Shown here: piece after piece, positions 12,437-25,540 of the stretch
Layout of the letters: each line of letters begins with the position of its first letter
Position numbering within the stretch: the first letter of the stretch is position 1
Origin: Hybos culiciformis
Taxonomy: Eukaryota; Arthropoda; Insecta; Diptera; Hybotidae
Assembly (NCBI GenBank): GCA_964007475.1
Contig: OZ023273.1
Location: 60,221,834-60,285,833, forward strand
DNA: 64,000 bases
Reading direction: 5' to 3'
Program-made: the position numbers and the translations under genes
The notes under the pieces: model-generated
Databases searched by the model: none
Seen by the model: the letters and a program-made list of their open reading frames with translations, nothing else
What the model was told of the DNA's origin: nothing

Positions 12437-12442
12437 AATAAA
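12437..12442 (+). terminator. Poly(A) signal of the FASTKD-like gene
   Basis: AATAAA lies 38 bp after the TAA stop at 12397-12399 in an AT-rich tail, the first canonical hexamer downstream. Its position fits cleavage at about 12455-12465. Confidence 0.55.
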
Positions 12443-13058
12443 TATTATAATAATTAATTTAAAGAAGACTTATTATTTACTTTAGATCATAGTAAGAGCC
12501 ATTCATAACTCTGTTAAAATAAAATACAAACCTCCTTAATTCTATTAAAAAAATCTTAGAATTTCATCCACGGAAGAAATTTCCGGATGACTGTGACTGT
12601 TGTAGCATGTTAGTCTTTAGTGAATAATTCGACCTATTGTTCACGATTTTACCTACCAGTTTAAAAAAATTATTTAATACAGTTTTACATGTCACAAAAT
12701 TAAAATCTACATAATTATGTATTCTATATTTGATTATTGTTTACATAACACATTCTTAATTACATAACACATTCTTAATTGTTAAAATATGATAAAAATA
12801 ATATAATAATAAATAACATCAAATTTCTAGAAATAATAAATGTTGTATATATCAGGAGTATAGTATATAAATATAGTCTTTCAATTCGAAGGCTTGGCAT
12901 TCATAGTCTTTTTTTTTAGAACAAAATGGGAAGGACGCATTGATTTGATACTAACTCACAATGATTTAGAATTTAGATTTACATTGGTAATAAATAATTA
13001 AATATAATGTTTTTTTTATAAATATACATAAAACTTTCATGCGAAAATTTGAATTGAA
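12443..13058. other. Intergenic, AT-rich
   Basis: The stretch between two convergent genes has no supported gene. It contains a two-copy 19-bp direct repeat, ACATAACACATTCTTAATT, at 12743-12780. The 3' UTRs of both neighbours probably lie here. Confidence 0.5.
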
Positions 13059-13805
13059 TCAAAAAATGTCCTCAGGTGAGTTCTGTTGAATTATTATCCT
13101 TTCAGGCCTGCCATTGAATATTAAAGGATGTCTCAAATGTTTAATTGCTGTATCTGGTTGAAAATAATTCGGTTTATTGTAATTATTAAATCTGTTATGA
13201 TAGTTATTAGAATTTTGATGATTGTTGAATTGACTTGTTTGATGCGGATTAGGATGAAGTTTCATTGAATTTATTGGGTTAGTATTTTCTATTTGAAGAA
13301 TATTATTAGGACGACCGTTTGATAGAAATTCGATTGGAAGATTTAATAGATTGCTAGCTGGTTCTGTTAATGGATCGTTTACAAAACGATGTGAATAGGG
13401 TAATGGAACATTGTAAGGTAAATGCAATGGTGCCAATGGAAATGGTACTAAATTTAAAGGTGTTTGAGATACATATCCGTATCCTGGAACAAAATTATAA
13501 GGTGCTGGTGGCAGTTTTATGTAATAAACCGGCGAATCTTCGAAATATTTGTGAGGCACATGAATAGGAGTTTCTTCAGTAATTACTCTTGGTTGTTGAT
13601 GCAGTAATTCTAACTGACTTATGTCCGAATGTCGAATGATGTCAAGTGGAATATTGTAATTATTAAAATCAAAACTTTCAGGGTTCAAATAACTTCTTTT
13701 GGTTCTATTTGTAGAATTAGTGATGCCTTCTGTTGCAGCAATAAAAGAAGCTAATATAAGTAGAAACTGTTTTGTGGAAAATTTTACGTCTTTCTTTGCT
13801 TCCAT
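13059..13805 (-). CDS. Secreted KLPPxP/NGKP-family protein, member 1
   Basis: One 248-codon coding exon. The start at 13805 lies 3 bp inside an acceptor-like CTTTTAG, so a 5'UTR intron is likely. Residues 13-27 (QFLLILASFIAATEG) are a hydrophobic signal peptide, and R34-T-K-R37 is a furin-type cleavage motif. The mature protein is rich in Pro, Asn and Tyr with no cysteine pattern. Block A is SPVYYIKLPPAPYNFVPG at ~91-108; block B is LNLPIEFLSNGRPNNIL at ~154-170; block C near the C-terminus is IKHLRHPLIFNGRP. All three recur in the gene at 18163-19233, and A and B in the one at 37885-39120. An extracellular or cuticle-associated structural protein is the best guess from composition. No named family was recognised, so no function is assigned. 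Confidence 0.8.
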   Translation of the reverse strand: MEAKKDVKFSTKQFLLILASFIAATEGITNSTNRTKRSYLNPESFDFNNYNIPLDIIRHSDISQLELLHQQPRVITEETPIHVPHKYFEDSPVYYIKLPPAPYNFVPGYGYVSQTPLNLVPFPLAPLHLPYNVPLPYSHRFVNDPLTEPASNLLNLPIEFLSNGRPNNILQIENTNPINSMKLHPNPHQTSQFNNHQNSNNYHNRFNNYNKPNYFQPDTAIKHLRHPLIFNGRPERIIIQQNSPEDIF

Positions 13806-14612
13806 AATCTAAAAGAAAAACATACATTTACATATGTGAATCATTTTCATATAAGATTCAAGTAAATTCGTTCTCATTGTGAAACTTTGTTCTGATCTCA
13901 AGCTATATAGACACGAAAAGTCTATCCTCATTTCAATATCATGTTTCTCAGTCTAATACAGAGGTCTTTGTTTCAAATGATAGATTTCGAAAAAACTCAA
14001 GTCGACGATGAATTAATTTCGCTTTATATATATGTACATTCTTTATACATTTTTTTTGTACAATTTTACACATGTTACAAATTTATTACAAATTAATTAT
14101 GAAATTTTATGTTTTAACAATAACTTGATTAATTTAATATTAAGTTCAGATTGTTATCAAAATTTCACTACCCAATAATTAGCTTATCTTTTATTGATTT
14201 TTAAAGAATATTGAAATCCAGGTTTATGCTGCAAATAGATCACGTTATGGGCCGTTTTCTAATCAATAATTGGACAATAATTATAGACTTTTGAAATATA
14301 AAATAAGTAGGTACTCTGAATCCAACACATTTCCGATGTTCTAAAATCTAAATATTAACAACTAAATATTGAGAACTAAATATTTCGGCACCCCGTTTGA
14401 GACCGAGTAATCTCAAATAGTAAACTATAAAACTGAAAAAATAATTTAACAATTTTTATATAACAACTGTTATAAAAGTATTCATATTCTAAAAATCTAA
14501 AAAGATATCAGTAAATACGTTAATGCATCAGGAATATAGAAAATGAGAAATAAGAAGAACATAATACAATAAAGAAATAGTTTGAACGAATAATTTCGAT
14601 TTTGTAACAATA

Positions 14613-14806
14613 TCTTCTATCTTCTATATCTATATAATTAAAAATGTTAATGTCTGTTTGTTCTTAATATAGGATCTCTGAAAGTGTTCTTCACTGATTG
14701 CTTTCAAATTTTGGCACAACGTTTTTTTATATACAGGTTGAACATACTACATATTCAAACTTGTTGCGCAGCAAGGCACCGGAAAGATGTGGCCGGGTGC
14801 GGCTAG
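14613..14806 (+). mobile_element. Short non-autonomous Helitron-like element
   Basis: It starts with TC after an A (14613 or 14629; the TCTTCT prefix makes the exact start ambiguous) and ends CTAG followed by T at 14807, the A|T insertion site and CTRR end of Helitrons. Twelve to thirty bases before the end lies a GC-rich hairpin, GCACCGG...CCGGGTGC, in otherwise AT-rich DNA, as expected for a Helitron 3' end. It has no coding capacity. Its first 40 bp resemble sequence inside both big arms at about 57.95 and 63.1 kb. Confidence 0.6.
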
Positions 14807-14896
14807 TTATTAATATATAATTTATATTTTCTTCTCAAAGGTAATGAAACATGTCAAAAAACCATTATTATTTTATAAATATCTTATATATAATAG

Positions 14897-15070
14897 GGCT
14901 TCACAATATAAAAGAATTTTAAATACTGAATTTCAAATTCCTAATGTATTTTGTTGTTGTGAATTTCAAATACAAGTCCCAAAGCATGTACATATTTGAA
15001 ATATCATTACTGAAAATTTACACTAGGATTTTGAAATTCAGAATTTCGAATTCTTTAATGTTGATGCCAT
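14897..15070. mobile_element. Degraded relative of the 8118 TIR element
   Basis: GGCTTCACAA at the left, then GAATTTCAAATTCCTAATGT and TATTTTGTTGTTGTGAATTT, with an inverted GAAATTCAGAATTTCGAATT block at the right, match the arms of the element at 8118. The outer ends are decayed and the centre shortened. Confidence 0.5.
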
Positions 15071-18000
15071 AATATGGAAAATTTTAAATCAGAAAAATTT
15101 GGTAAAACTCTTGAAATAATTGGCACTTTCAAATATACTTATATATTGAATGAAGTACATTCTTCTATCCAAAATGTTTATTTTTAATAATACCATCCAT
15201 TTTTAAAAATTTCAACAGATTTTTTATTTCAATTCCGGTCCTAAAATATTCGAAAAAAAAATATTTTTGGTTTTTTTATTTTTAAGTACATGTGTAACAC
15301 AAATTTTTGTTATTTAATTTCTGCGATTAAATTTAGAACAAGATTATTGCATCATATTTATATTAATAAGAATTTTTCTTTTTTCTTTAATAATTTCTTT
15401 TATTTAATTCTTTTTTATGGATCTTGATATATTTACTGATTACTTATTCACTTCACATAAAGGTAAATTCTTGAACATTTTGTAGCGATTATGTTAAATT
15501 TATTTTTATTTTTTTTTACCAATAAAGAGAAAGATCTTGGCACCTGTATTTGTTATGTTAATTTCTTAAACATTATTATTGGATTTATTTAAACTGTTTT
15601 TTTTAGAAGATAATATTTAAAAAAAAAAAAAATTTACAATAAAAAACTGTAAAAAAAAAAAAGAACTTACGTTATTTTTTATTTTTATTTTTTTTTTAAT
15701 TTTTAGCAAAAATTCAAGTAGATCATTCAGCAAAAGACAAAAAAAGATTGACAATTTTTATTAACAGGTTAAATACTTTTATGAACCAAAAAAAAGTACA
15801 TACATATAATTGTAAATAAATGGAAATGTTTAAAGAAATTCAATCAAACAGTAGTGGGTGATAAATAATAACATTGACAGTGGTAATGGTATAATAATTT
15901 AATTTGGAATAAAAAATCTATTTTAAAAACAACCATCTTAAAGAGCTATACAATTGAAAATCATTTTTGGTCTAATGATAATGTTGAATAATGTATGATT
16001 ATAAGATGACGCCGACGTCATGAACATTTTTTTAATTCTGTGTGTTTAAGTGTTTTCTTCATTAAAAGAAAATTGAAGCTTAATTGAAGGTTTCTGTCTT
16101 AAATCTTTTGTTTTTTCTTGAAGTAAAAAAAATAATTTCGGTAGTATTAAAAATAAAACCAAAGTTAGCACAGCACAGGATACACAAAAAGTTTCAGTAT
16201 TAAAGTTTTAAGTATTAAAATAAGTATCTACAAGAGAAATTTAGATTATTCCTAAATCCTATGCTATTTGAATCTGTAATTGAGTATTTGAATATTAGTA
16301 ATATTTCAATTTTAAATATTTCAGATAATAACTCCGTTCATATTATTGACCGTCCATAATTTACCTGCTGAGGGCAAGTCACCAATAATATTAAATCTAA
16401 TGTTGAAAGATTATATATAAATATCTTCATAATCAACAGGCGTTTGCATCAAGAATTAAAGACAGGTTCAAAATCTCTTTTTTTTTATAAAACTCTCGTA
16501 AAGAAATATTTTCCGTTGATCCGAATTTTTTTCCTTTAATAATAAATTTTAAATATAAATTATTGCCCTTTTTGTTAAACACGAAAGGTTGAACACAATA
16601 CTTTGAAGTATATAGCTTTCATATTAAAAGTGCACACTTTTTTAGAACAATTTTATAATTTCTTGATAGCATATTTTTCTAGAATTTAAAGTTTTTTGGA
16701 GTGTGCTAAAATCATGTATAAATATAAGCACTCCATATACAAATTTATATATGATAAAGATATCATTTGTTAAAGAATAAATAATGAATAGTCAATTCAC
16801 AATATTTTATTTGACAAATATAGGTTTATGTTTATTTATTGAATTTTTTTTCATTATTTTTTTAATAATATACGTTAAGTACTAATTTACATTCTTTTAA
16901 TATGTTAAATAGAGATCATGCTCACAATTTTTTTTTTTCATAAATGATTTATCTATAATATCTATTTAATACCAAAAGAAGAAAATTGAATTACATATTT
17001 TTATGTTAAATAATTTTCACATCTTAATTATATGCAAGAATATAAAAAAAAGAAGTACTTTTGATATAAAATTTAAGTAATAGAGATAAAAAATGAAATC
17101 TAAGTAATTTTTCAATCATGAATAACTCTTTTAAACGAGCAGAGCAAAGATCTGGATGTTCTTTTTCGATATATAACTTAATTCGGCAATAATTAGAGTA
17201 GTGGTCTTCTGCGGAACAATACGCGTCGTTGTGTTAAAGAACTTTTGTCTTATCAGTCTCTTTTTTCAAATTATTTATTTTTTTAATCAATTATAATAAA
17301 GTAAATAATGAAAATAAAAATAAGTAAGCATAGGTCCAATTTTTCATATTCAAAAAGCAACCACAAAATTAACAACAGCATCTTTGAACGTAGGCGACCG
17401 TATCTTGAATAATAAGAATAATTTTGCTCAAAATAATTTTTTAATATTATAAATTTATTATCCTGGATTATCATACTTATAAATAACTATATTTTAAAAG
17501 TTCCTTAAAAATCTTTAAAGAATTTTTATGATATTTTAGTTTAATTGGTTTAATATAAAAACTTAATTCTGTTACAAAAAAAGAATACAAATTAATCACA
17601 GAAATATGACATGCTGTCATTAGTAAAAAATCTTAATCTAGAAAACCTCTTCCCATATTAAAAGTTAAAATAATAAGCTATTAATGAAGTTTGATTATAC
17701 CTAGGTATTAATAAAGTCTTACTACTATTATACTATGAAAATGAAGTTCTTGAATCTTTACTTTAGTGAGTTTAAATCGAGTAAACGAAGTTAATAAATT
17801 ATAATACGCAATAAATTATAATCATTTATAGTAACATGCATAAATATATTATGTAAAGGTGGGTTTACAATGCCTGTAAGAGCCAGGGTCAGGTAAAATT
17901 ACATACATTTTTTAAACGTTTTGTATAGTTTGGGAAATTTTGCTTGCTGTATTTTGAACCAACTTTCCTGATGTGGCTTAATTAAGACGATTAAATTACA

Positions 18001-18162
18001 AAGTCAATATGTTTGATAAATTAATGAATGAAACTCATGTATACTAATGATGCAAACATTTCCGTTTTTTAAATGTTACACATACACATATAGAGTTTTA
18101 TTATATAGAGTTTTAATTGACTCACTTCGAAATTGCAATCATCAAATATTAAAAAGTTAAAT
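15071..18162. other. Intergenic, AT-rich, no gene seen
   Basis: Homopolymer-rich AT sequence between members 1 and 2 of the secreted family. Short open frames here (for example 17283-17474) lack splice context and recognisable composition. Promoter and first exon of member 1 may lie at about 13.9-14.1 kb, where a minus-strand TATATAAAG occurs, but this is not proven. Confidence 0.45.
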
Positions 18163-19233
18163 CTAATAATAATCGTTTGAAATAGAATTACTGTACAGTG
18201 CATCATAGGTGTTAGTTTGTGGTAATAAATAAATATGATCACTAGGTTTTCCATTAAAAAGATATTGCCTTTTAAGATTTGTAATTTTAGAGTCACTTAA
18301 ATGCTTAATATTATAATTAGGGCGAATATATGATGGACGCGATCCTATTGTACCAAATTGTTGAGGATACATTTGCTGTTGTACTTCACTATTATCTAAC
18401 TGGTATATATTGGTAGGTTTTCCATTAGCCAAAAAATTTACAGGTAAATTTAATATGGAACTTAATGTCGGTTGATAATTTGATGTAGGAGAAGTAGCTA
18501 ATGTTGGTAGTGCTTGAAAAGATATATATGATGATGCAGGAGATTGATAGTTTCGACTAGTCCCAATCACACTATTTAAACCTGTTGGAAAGCTTGGTAA
18601 AAAAGAATATGGTGTTGGCGGTAATCGTACATAATATATTGGGGAATTAGTCGGAATTGGTGAATGTCGTTCGTTGTTATTACCACGTCTTATGTTGTTA
18701 CGTGACATTGTATCATCATAATCATCATTTTGATTATTTCCAAGAACTTGTTGTGTGTTTAATATAAATGGTATTGGGATCAAAATTGGTTGCAAAACAG
18801 CTACTATGGGTACGTTCAAATTATTTAGATGTTGAAGATCTTCCTGTTGTCCTATGGCCGAGATTAAGTCATTCTGAGGAGCTGAGGTCAGGCTAGCTGT
18901 TGGAGTAGTTTGAAAAGCATGAAAATTTGTTATTGGTGAAGTATTTTGGGAAAATAAGCTTTGCGTTGAAAGTGTTGGTGGTGAAATTGTTGATGATTGT
19001 AATTGAGATGGCATTGAATTCGAACTGATTAGTGTTGAAAGCAAATGGGAATTTTTTAAACTTTGCATCAGACGATTGATTATTTCATTTTCAGTTTGTT
19101 GATTATTTTTTCCATTGTTCAAACCATTTCCTACTGATCCTAATTGATCAGTAAGCAACGCAGGATCTGCTTGAATTAGTTTCACAATAATAATGAAGCT
19201 TATTGATATTTGATAGAAAATTTTTTTCAACAT
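18163..19233 (-). CDS. Secreted KLPPxP/NGKP-family protein, member 2
   Basis: A single coding exon of 356 codons. The open frame extends upstream to an ATG at 19359, but the start at 19233 is preferred: it gives a clean signal peptide (MLKKIFYQISISFIIIVKLIQA, cut before DP) and lies 1 bp after an acceptor-like TTTCTAG, so the upstream frame is probably intron. Residues ~25-195 are low-complexity Ser/Thr/Gln/Asn. Block A (SPIYYVRLPPTPYSFLP) is at ~197-213, block B (LNLPVNFLANGKPTNIY) at ~261-277, and block C (YNIKHL...QYLFNGKP) at ~307-330. It is a clear paralogue of the gene at 13059-13805, on the same strand 4.4 kb upstream, and has the same acceptor-then-ATG layout. It is predicted to be extracellular; function unknown. 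Confidence 0.8.
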   Translation of the reverse strand: MLKKIFYQISISFIIIVKLIQADPALLTDQLGSVGNGLNNGKNNQQTENEIINRLMQSLKNSHLLSTLISSNSMPSQLQSSTISPPTLSTQSLFSQNTSPITNFHAFQTTPTASLTSAPQNDLISAIGQQEDLQHLNNLNVPIVAVLQPILIPIPFILNTQQVLGNNQNDDYDDTMSRNNIRRGNNNERHSPIPTNSPIYYVRLPPTPYSFLPSFPTGLNSVIGTSRNYQSPASSYISFQALPTLATSPTSNYQPTLSSILNLPVNFLANGKPTNIYQLDNSEVQQQMYPQQFGTIGSRPSYIRPNYNIKHLSDSKITNLKRQYLFNGKPSDHIYLLPQTNTYDALYSNSISNDYY

Positions 19234-21629
19234 TCTAGAAATAAATAAATTTACATTTGTTGTTAGATTGTTACTTGTATGGTTGTTATTTTTATTACTA
19301 ATTTTACTTTTTATAAGCAAACAATTTATAAGTATTGTATATGAAAGTATAAGTACCACAAAAGTTTTGCTGCGTCTAAAATGGCTTGAATTGTTTATAC
19401 AAAAATATTATTTTTAAAGGGCCTAAACAATTTTTTCATATTTTTATCAATAAAAGTTTTTATATAGTTTATTATTTGATTTCTTTGGCCACAGTTACTT
19501 TTTCATGATAAATAAAACTATAAGGTTAGAAATAAGCCAAAAAAAAGTTACTAAATTTCAACATAATTTATTATTATTATAGTTTATGAGCAATTTCAAG
19601 ATCTTGTTTCATATAGAATCCAATACTTCAATTGGGCTATATTGATAAGAAAAATTACAAATATTTTACTTTTATAATATTATATGTAAATACTTTTAAA
19701 TTATAAAAACTAAACAGTGAAATATTTGGAAAAAAAAGAAGAAAATAATATCCAATTAAAATTTAATTTGTAAATAAAAGATTATGTTAGAATCATTGAT
19801 GCTAAATATAGGTCAGGAGTTGCGAGTGCAAATAATTTTTTTTTTTCAATACCGTTAAAACGAAACCAAAGAAATAAAAACACTTGTGCTCTCTTTGAAA
19901 TTATGTAATTAGATATCTATATAATATGTTATTTTTGCATTTATGCTCTTTTTTTATTCTGAATCAAAAGTTTTTTATTTTATTTCTTTATAAAATAATT
20001 TTACAAAAACATTCTTGTTACAAAAATAGACCAAGATAACCAAGGAAATAAAATATATATATTCATTTGAGTATATGTAATATAAGTACAATAAATCCGA
20101 ATAAAGCACAAAATAAAGGTTTAATAGAAAACTAAAATTCTGGTACTAAAGATAAACTTTTTTTTAAACATTTGAACAAACATGACATTTTTAAACCCAA
20201 CGTTTTAACCCAACATCCTTAACCCAACAAGAATTAGGTACATCCATAAATGTTTATGTACTTTATATGAAATTATCTCTCTGTATTTAGCAAAATTAAC
20301 ATCATCCAGTTATTTCTATTAAGTTTGATAAAGGGAACTTAAGTAAACTGTAGACAGAAAATGTTATTATTTTGTTAATCGAAAGAAATTTGCATTATCT
20401 TATTCAAGAAAATATGGAAGATAAAAAATCTAAATATAAAAAATTATGTACTTGAGTAATTTATTTTTTTATTACTTAAAATTTATTTCTAACATTATGA
20501 TAATAAGACCTTACATTAAGACACCAAGAAGATGTGAAAGTTTTTATTTCGCTGAGCTTTACTTGAATTAAAATTTTTTTTTCCAAAACTAAATTTAATA
20601 ATAAACGATTTATAAGAAGTTAGGTTTTGTAAAAATAATGTATTGGTTACCTTTTAAGAAAAAGCAAGGATTTAAATACAATTGAATTGAATCAAGAATG
20701 ACAAAATAAAAATTGTGAATTTTATTTGGTTATGAATATCAAGAGTGTAAATTTTATAATTAAACGACACATATATCAAATTAAGTGCTAAATCGCTGGT
20801 ATAATGGCAATTTTTTCATTTAGATAAAATAATGAGGATTGGAGATTGATATTGATACTATCTTAACTTGGATCAGTTTATTTTGAAATATGCAATTGGA
20901 AGAATTGCTTCGAATCAATGGACCGTAAACCAAAATTGCATAAAACATTTAATATACACACATCAAGTTTTTCATTCATTACTACGTGTTTACGTTATAA
21001 ACTTTTTTTTTACTATTTTCTTTTAGTATTTAAGAAAATAATAACTTGGCTAATAAATCTTAACGTGAATGGTTTTTGATGCCAATTTCCTAATGCGTTA
21101 TAAATAATTTATTTATCATTTCTATTAAAAAAATAGGAAATTTATTAATTAAATAATAAACGAACCTACTATTATATGTATTATAAAAAATTTTTTTAAT
21201 TTTTTACCATCATTAACAAAAAAAAAAATATTTTACCCTTGTTATTTGCAAATACGTAAAAGTCAATAAAGTTTATGGACATAATCAAATCAGATCGACA
21301 TTTTCAACACGTACAATGTATACATTATGGTATTTCCATGTTGGTTGCAACTATTGGCATTCATTTTTGTAGATGATTAGAGCCGTTCGTTGTACAAAAA
21401 TATAATATGGGAATAATAAATATATAATATAAAACAAAATTTAAAACAACAATTCATTGTTTTTCCATCGACTGTATAGATTTCTTACTTATTAGCGATG
21501 ATTTATGTTAAATTATATAAATTACGTTAAAATAGACGTTAAAAATACAAGATAGAAATTTAATAACTTTTTCCATATAATTAATTTATTTATTTTTGGT
21601 CGACCTTTTAAAAATCATTAATTTGTTAA
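19234..21629. other. Intergenic, no gene seen
   Basis: AT-rich sequence upstream of member 2. It should contain the 5'UTR exon and promoter of that gene if the acceptor at 19234 is real, but these could not be located. Three loosely spaced AACCCAAC motifs occur near 20195-20230. Confidence 0.45.
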
Positions 21630-22171
21630 GAGCCCTCATTGTGAAAAATTGCTAAAAATTGGTCTTAGTTTGACTTTGATTGTAGGATTACTCCAATCTA
21701 GACTGAAGTGATTTTTTGATATGTTAGATAGTATATAACTGGCTCCAGGGTAGGTGAGGCGGATTTTTTAAATTTTGAGTTTGTTGGCCCAAACGAGCCT
21801 TTAAAAAACTTGAACACATTTGCTTGGATTCTGAAGTAAAGGAAAAAGATAATAAAAAATCTCAAACGCAGAAATAAAGCTAAAACACCACTCTCCAGGG
21901 CTGGTGACGTGAAATTTTGAATTTCTTTAATTTCCTAAACAATTTTTAATTAATTTCATTTATTTGTAAGAATTTTTTAATTTTTTTGATAAATTACAGT
22001 TTCTGCACAGAAATCAAATTCAAATATAGTTTTGTGATTTTCTAGTAGAGGTGTTTTTCGTACTATTTTTGTCGCATTTTTCACGGCCGTTTATTTTCTG
22101 TAAAATAAAACAAAAAAAAAACTGAAAAATAGAAAACAGAAATAGAAAACAGAATTTCAAGTGGAGGGCTC
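21630..22171. mobile_element. TTAA-flanked TIR element, 542 bp
   Basis: GAGCCCTC at left and GAGGGCTC at right are inverted, and both are bordered by TTAA (21626-21629 and 22172-22175); pairing continues loosely inside. TTAA duplication is the piggyBac hallmark, but the ends are not the usual CCC type, so the family is uncertain. It has two CTCCAGGG...GGTGA blocks and no coding frame. Confidence 0.5.
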
Positions 22172-23505
22172 TTAACTATATTGATATTTCGATCTTAATG
22201 ACTTTTCGAAAATGGACAATTTATCGAGAATTATTATTTGGTGATTTTTAAGTATACCGCGTGCAATCATTCGTATACGTTCACCACTATATACATATAA
22301 ACAGTATCATATATTTTTGATTAAAAAATTGCCAATTCAACAGAATGATAACATAATTTTTTTATTTTACAGTTCGATGATCGGTTGATATCTTCATCAA
22401 TCGTTAATTAAACATTAATTAAACTTACTCAGACATTAAATTAAACAAATATGTATTAAATATTCGAAAGAATTTCTTTTTAAACTATATTGAACCAAGA
22501 ATTTGCGTGCGAATATCTCAAAAGCTTTCGATAATAATAAAATAAAATTATATCAAATTTGTATGTGCATATGTTTATTATAATAATTATTTGAATGCAT
22601 AATTTATGTTTAGTAAATAAAAAATGTTTGTTATCACAATAAAAACACACCTTTTTTGTTGTTGTAAAAATAAATAAGAATTTAAAATTAAAATTTATAT
22701 TCCAAAAAAAATAATTCGCGAAGCTTTAGTTTTATTTTTTTATTTTTTTGTATTTTAAATTTAAAGCTAACGTTTTCAGATCAACTGTTTAAACAGAAAT
22801 GAGTTAAAAAATCTAAAGCATAAGAAGTTTTATAAGATTTTTTTTTAAAGTAAAGAATGGACCTAACAACCGAATAAATTCTTTAAGAAGAAAAATATTA
22901 TATGTGGAAAATATATAGGAATAAAAGAAAGAAAAACAACAGTTTTTTAGTTTTTCTCTGCATAATGTTCATAGTATGTTGATTTTTCTGAAATTTTTTT
23001 TATTTTTCTGGAAACAAAATTAGAAAATTGAATAATGTAAGCTACCGTGAATTCTTTTCATATTATATTATATGGGCATGTAAAAAATTATCCAAAAAAA
23101 AGTTAATTCTTAGACGATATATACAGTTTAAGAAGTGATCATAATAATTGTAGTAGCAGAAATGTTTTTCTTTTTTAATTTGCACCTATACTTTTAAATA
23201 ACACTTCAAATAGAGCTTTGGTTGTAATTAAATAATTCTATAGTTTTTGCATAATATAACTTCATGTTATTATAATCATATAAATTCAATTATTTGCATA
23301 AAATTTCTTATAATTTCATGACAAAATTATGCTACTTATATACAGACAATATTCAAGTTGAAAAAGTTGTTGTTTGAAATAGCGAACCCTTATAACACAA
23401 AATATGCAGATAAATGATGGATGCTGTCTAAAATTTGATAGCATTTAACGAGATTTTTTTAAAGAATCATACAAGAAGTTACAAAATTTTGAAATTACTA
23501 ATTAA
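22172..23505. other. Intergenic, no gene seen
   Basis: Uniformly AT-rich. No repeat ends, splice-bounded frames or RNA gene features were recognised. Confidence 0.4.
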
Positions 23506-23550
23506 AGCTGGGATGTCATTAAAACAGAATTTTGCAACGACACCCGGGCT
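23506..23550. mobile_element. 45-bp relic of a TWA-duplicating TIR element
   Basis: AGCTGGGATGTCATTAAAAC followed by AGAATTTTGC and GACACCCGGGCT contains both ends of the element at 61060-61493 with the interior missing. It is flanked by TAA on both sides. Three-base TWA duplications are typical of PIF/Harbinger elements. Confidence 0.6.
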
Positions 23551-23758
23551 TAAGTATTATTTTTTAACATTTTTATTATCCTGCACTGCAACGAGATTTT
23601 TTAAAAATTCTTAACAATTAATGATACGAAAACTTATCTAATATATAAAAATGAAAATTCTCTGTTTCTCTGTCCTAAATCAACCAATAACCACTGGACC
23701 GATTTGGCTGAAATTTTGAACTTAAGTAGCATTGGTATTCGAGATGGTTATATAGGAT

Positions 23759-24718
23759 CAGGGTTGGACTGGCTATAAAAATTAAACCGGGAAGTTTTGG
23801 ACTACCGGCCCATTTCTATATTTAAAAAAATACATTGCTTATCCACTTATCTATATAAAAAAATGCAATACTTATTTAGAATATAGGCCCAAATAAATAC
23901 GCATTTCTATAAACACTAGGTTCCCTAATTTTTTTAATTCAATACTATATCAAAAAAAGTATAGGAACTGAACGAAAAATTTTAAGAATTATTGTTAAGT
24001 AAATTGGAATATTGGGAAAGAATTAAATTAAGTAGTATTTATAAACCATGAACCAATCCATCTATTTTCACTCTAACGATCCAATCAAGTTACAATAACT
24101 CCTTAACAAATTTCTAAATTTTCTGATATAATAAATGTTGCCTTTTAATTTTAAAGTTTCTGGGGACACAACTAACACTATTCAAATATTAACTTTTATG
24201 AAATCTTTTTTAATTGATTTCCAATATGGGTTTTGAGCTTTAAATTTTAATAACACTTTTTGAATAAATAATCTATAGGTATTCGATTTTCTTTCTAAAC
24301 ATGACGATTATAAACTAAAATTTTGGAATTGAAAACAATATTTAAATTATTTAAATCTAAGTCAAATGAGTTGAAGGCCACGGAAATCTCATAAATTTCA
24401 TATATTTTAGCACAAAAGAGTACTTGAGAGTTGGAATCTCATCGAATCAATTAACAAATATTTTTTTTACCCTGGTTTCTTTTTTAATTAATATATTTTA
24501 CAGCATTTTCGAAGTTTAATTGTTTAGCACTAAGTACCGTACTTTCGAAGCTATTATACTTCGATTCTTTCCCAAAATTTTTCCAATCAAAATATATTTA
24601 AATAAGATTGCATTGTATCTTTAAAATAATTAGTAATAAAAAGTTTTAATTTATCGGCCCAAATATTACCGGCCCACCGGGAAATGTCCCGGTGTCCCGG
24701 TGGGCCAGTCCAACCCTG
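23759..24718. mobile_element. hAT-type element, 960 bp, non-coding
   Basis: The ends CAGGGTTGGACTGG and CCAGTCCAACCCTG are inverted. The 8-bp flanks TATAGGAT (23751-23758) and TATAGGGT (24719-24726) differ at one base, as in an aged hAT duplication. Next to the ends are GC-rich CCGG/CCCGG runs. The interior is AT-rich with no transposase. Flanking sequence from about 23640 (TATATAAAAATGAAAATTCT, and ACCACTGGACCGATTTGGCT) looks like another old repeat into which it jumped. Confidence 0.75.
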
Positions 24719-25540
24719 TATAGGGTACTAGAAATGTTGATCAGACAAAAAACAATTAAACTCCTGGACAAATATGCATTCATCTATTCTATATATAAAC
24801 AAGAAAGTGAGAATCTTAATAACTCACTGCAGTATGTATATGCATATTATATACTTGTCTTTACAATTTTAATCACACCCAAATTTTTACATATATATTT
24901 TTTTTTGTTCTTTTCAGTTGCACTTATTAAAAAAGTTACAAAATAGGAATGCGGATATTGCCAAAATATTATTTGATGCTAACGTGAACTTTTTGCTCGT
25001 TTTGCATGTGTAACTGTTACAAATTAACCAATGTTACATTATTTAATATTACCTATTAATTTTCAAATAAACAAAACCTAATAAAAATTAATTGCATTTT
25101 GATTTTAACTATATTCAGCTCTTGTAAAAATAGAAATTTTACATAGAAAAAAAAAACCGTAATTACTATTATAAAATGTGCTAATATTTGGTCCTTATAT
25201 TTTTGCTAACTACTCTATATTTTCTGTAGTTAATAAGAAGATCATTTGATGATATGACAAAATATTTTCATATGTTATAATAAAAATTTTAATTTTATAT
25301 AAATGGTTTCCTCATGATTCCATTAAAACTATTATAGATCAGTATTTCCCAAACTAGGAGACGCGGCTGCTTTTGGAACCATGAAGATCTTGAAGGGGGC
25401 CATGAAAATGTTCCCAAAATGTAATGTGCATTGAAAATATAGGTACAGATAAGAATGATATTTGCATAAACGTTAAAATATATTCATATTCATATTGGTT
25501 GGATATCTTAAACGAGGAATTAAAGATATTACATCGGATT

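Noticed and set aside
19234..19359. Upstream start for secreted member 2
   Set aside because: The extra 42 residues precede a better signal peptide and span an acceptor-like TTTCTAG, so they are probably intron.
24692..24946. 84-codon frame
   Set aside because: It starts inside a hAT terminus and runs across the target duplication into flanking AT-rich DNA.
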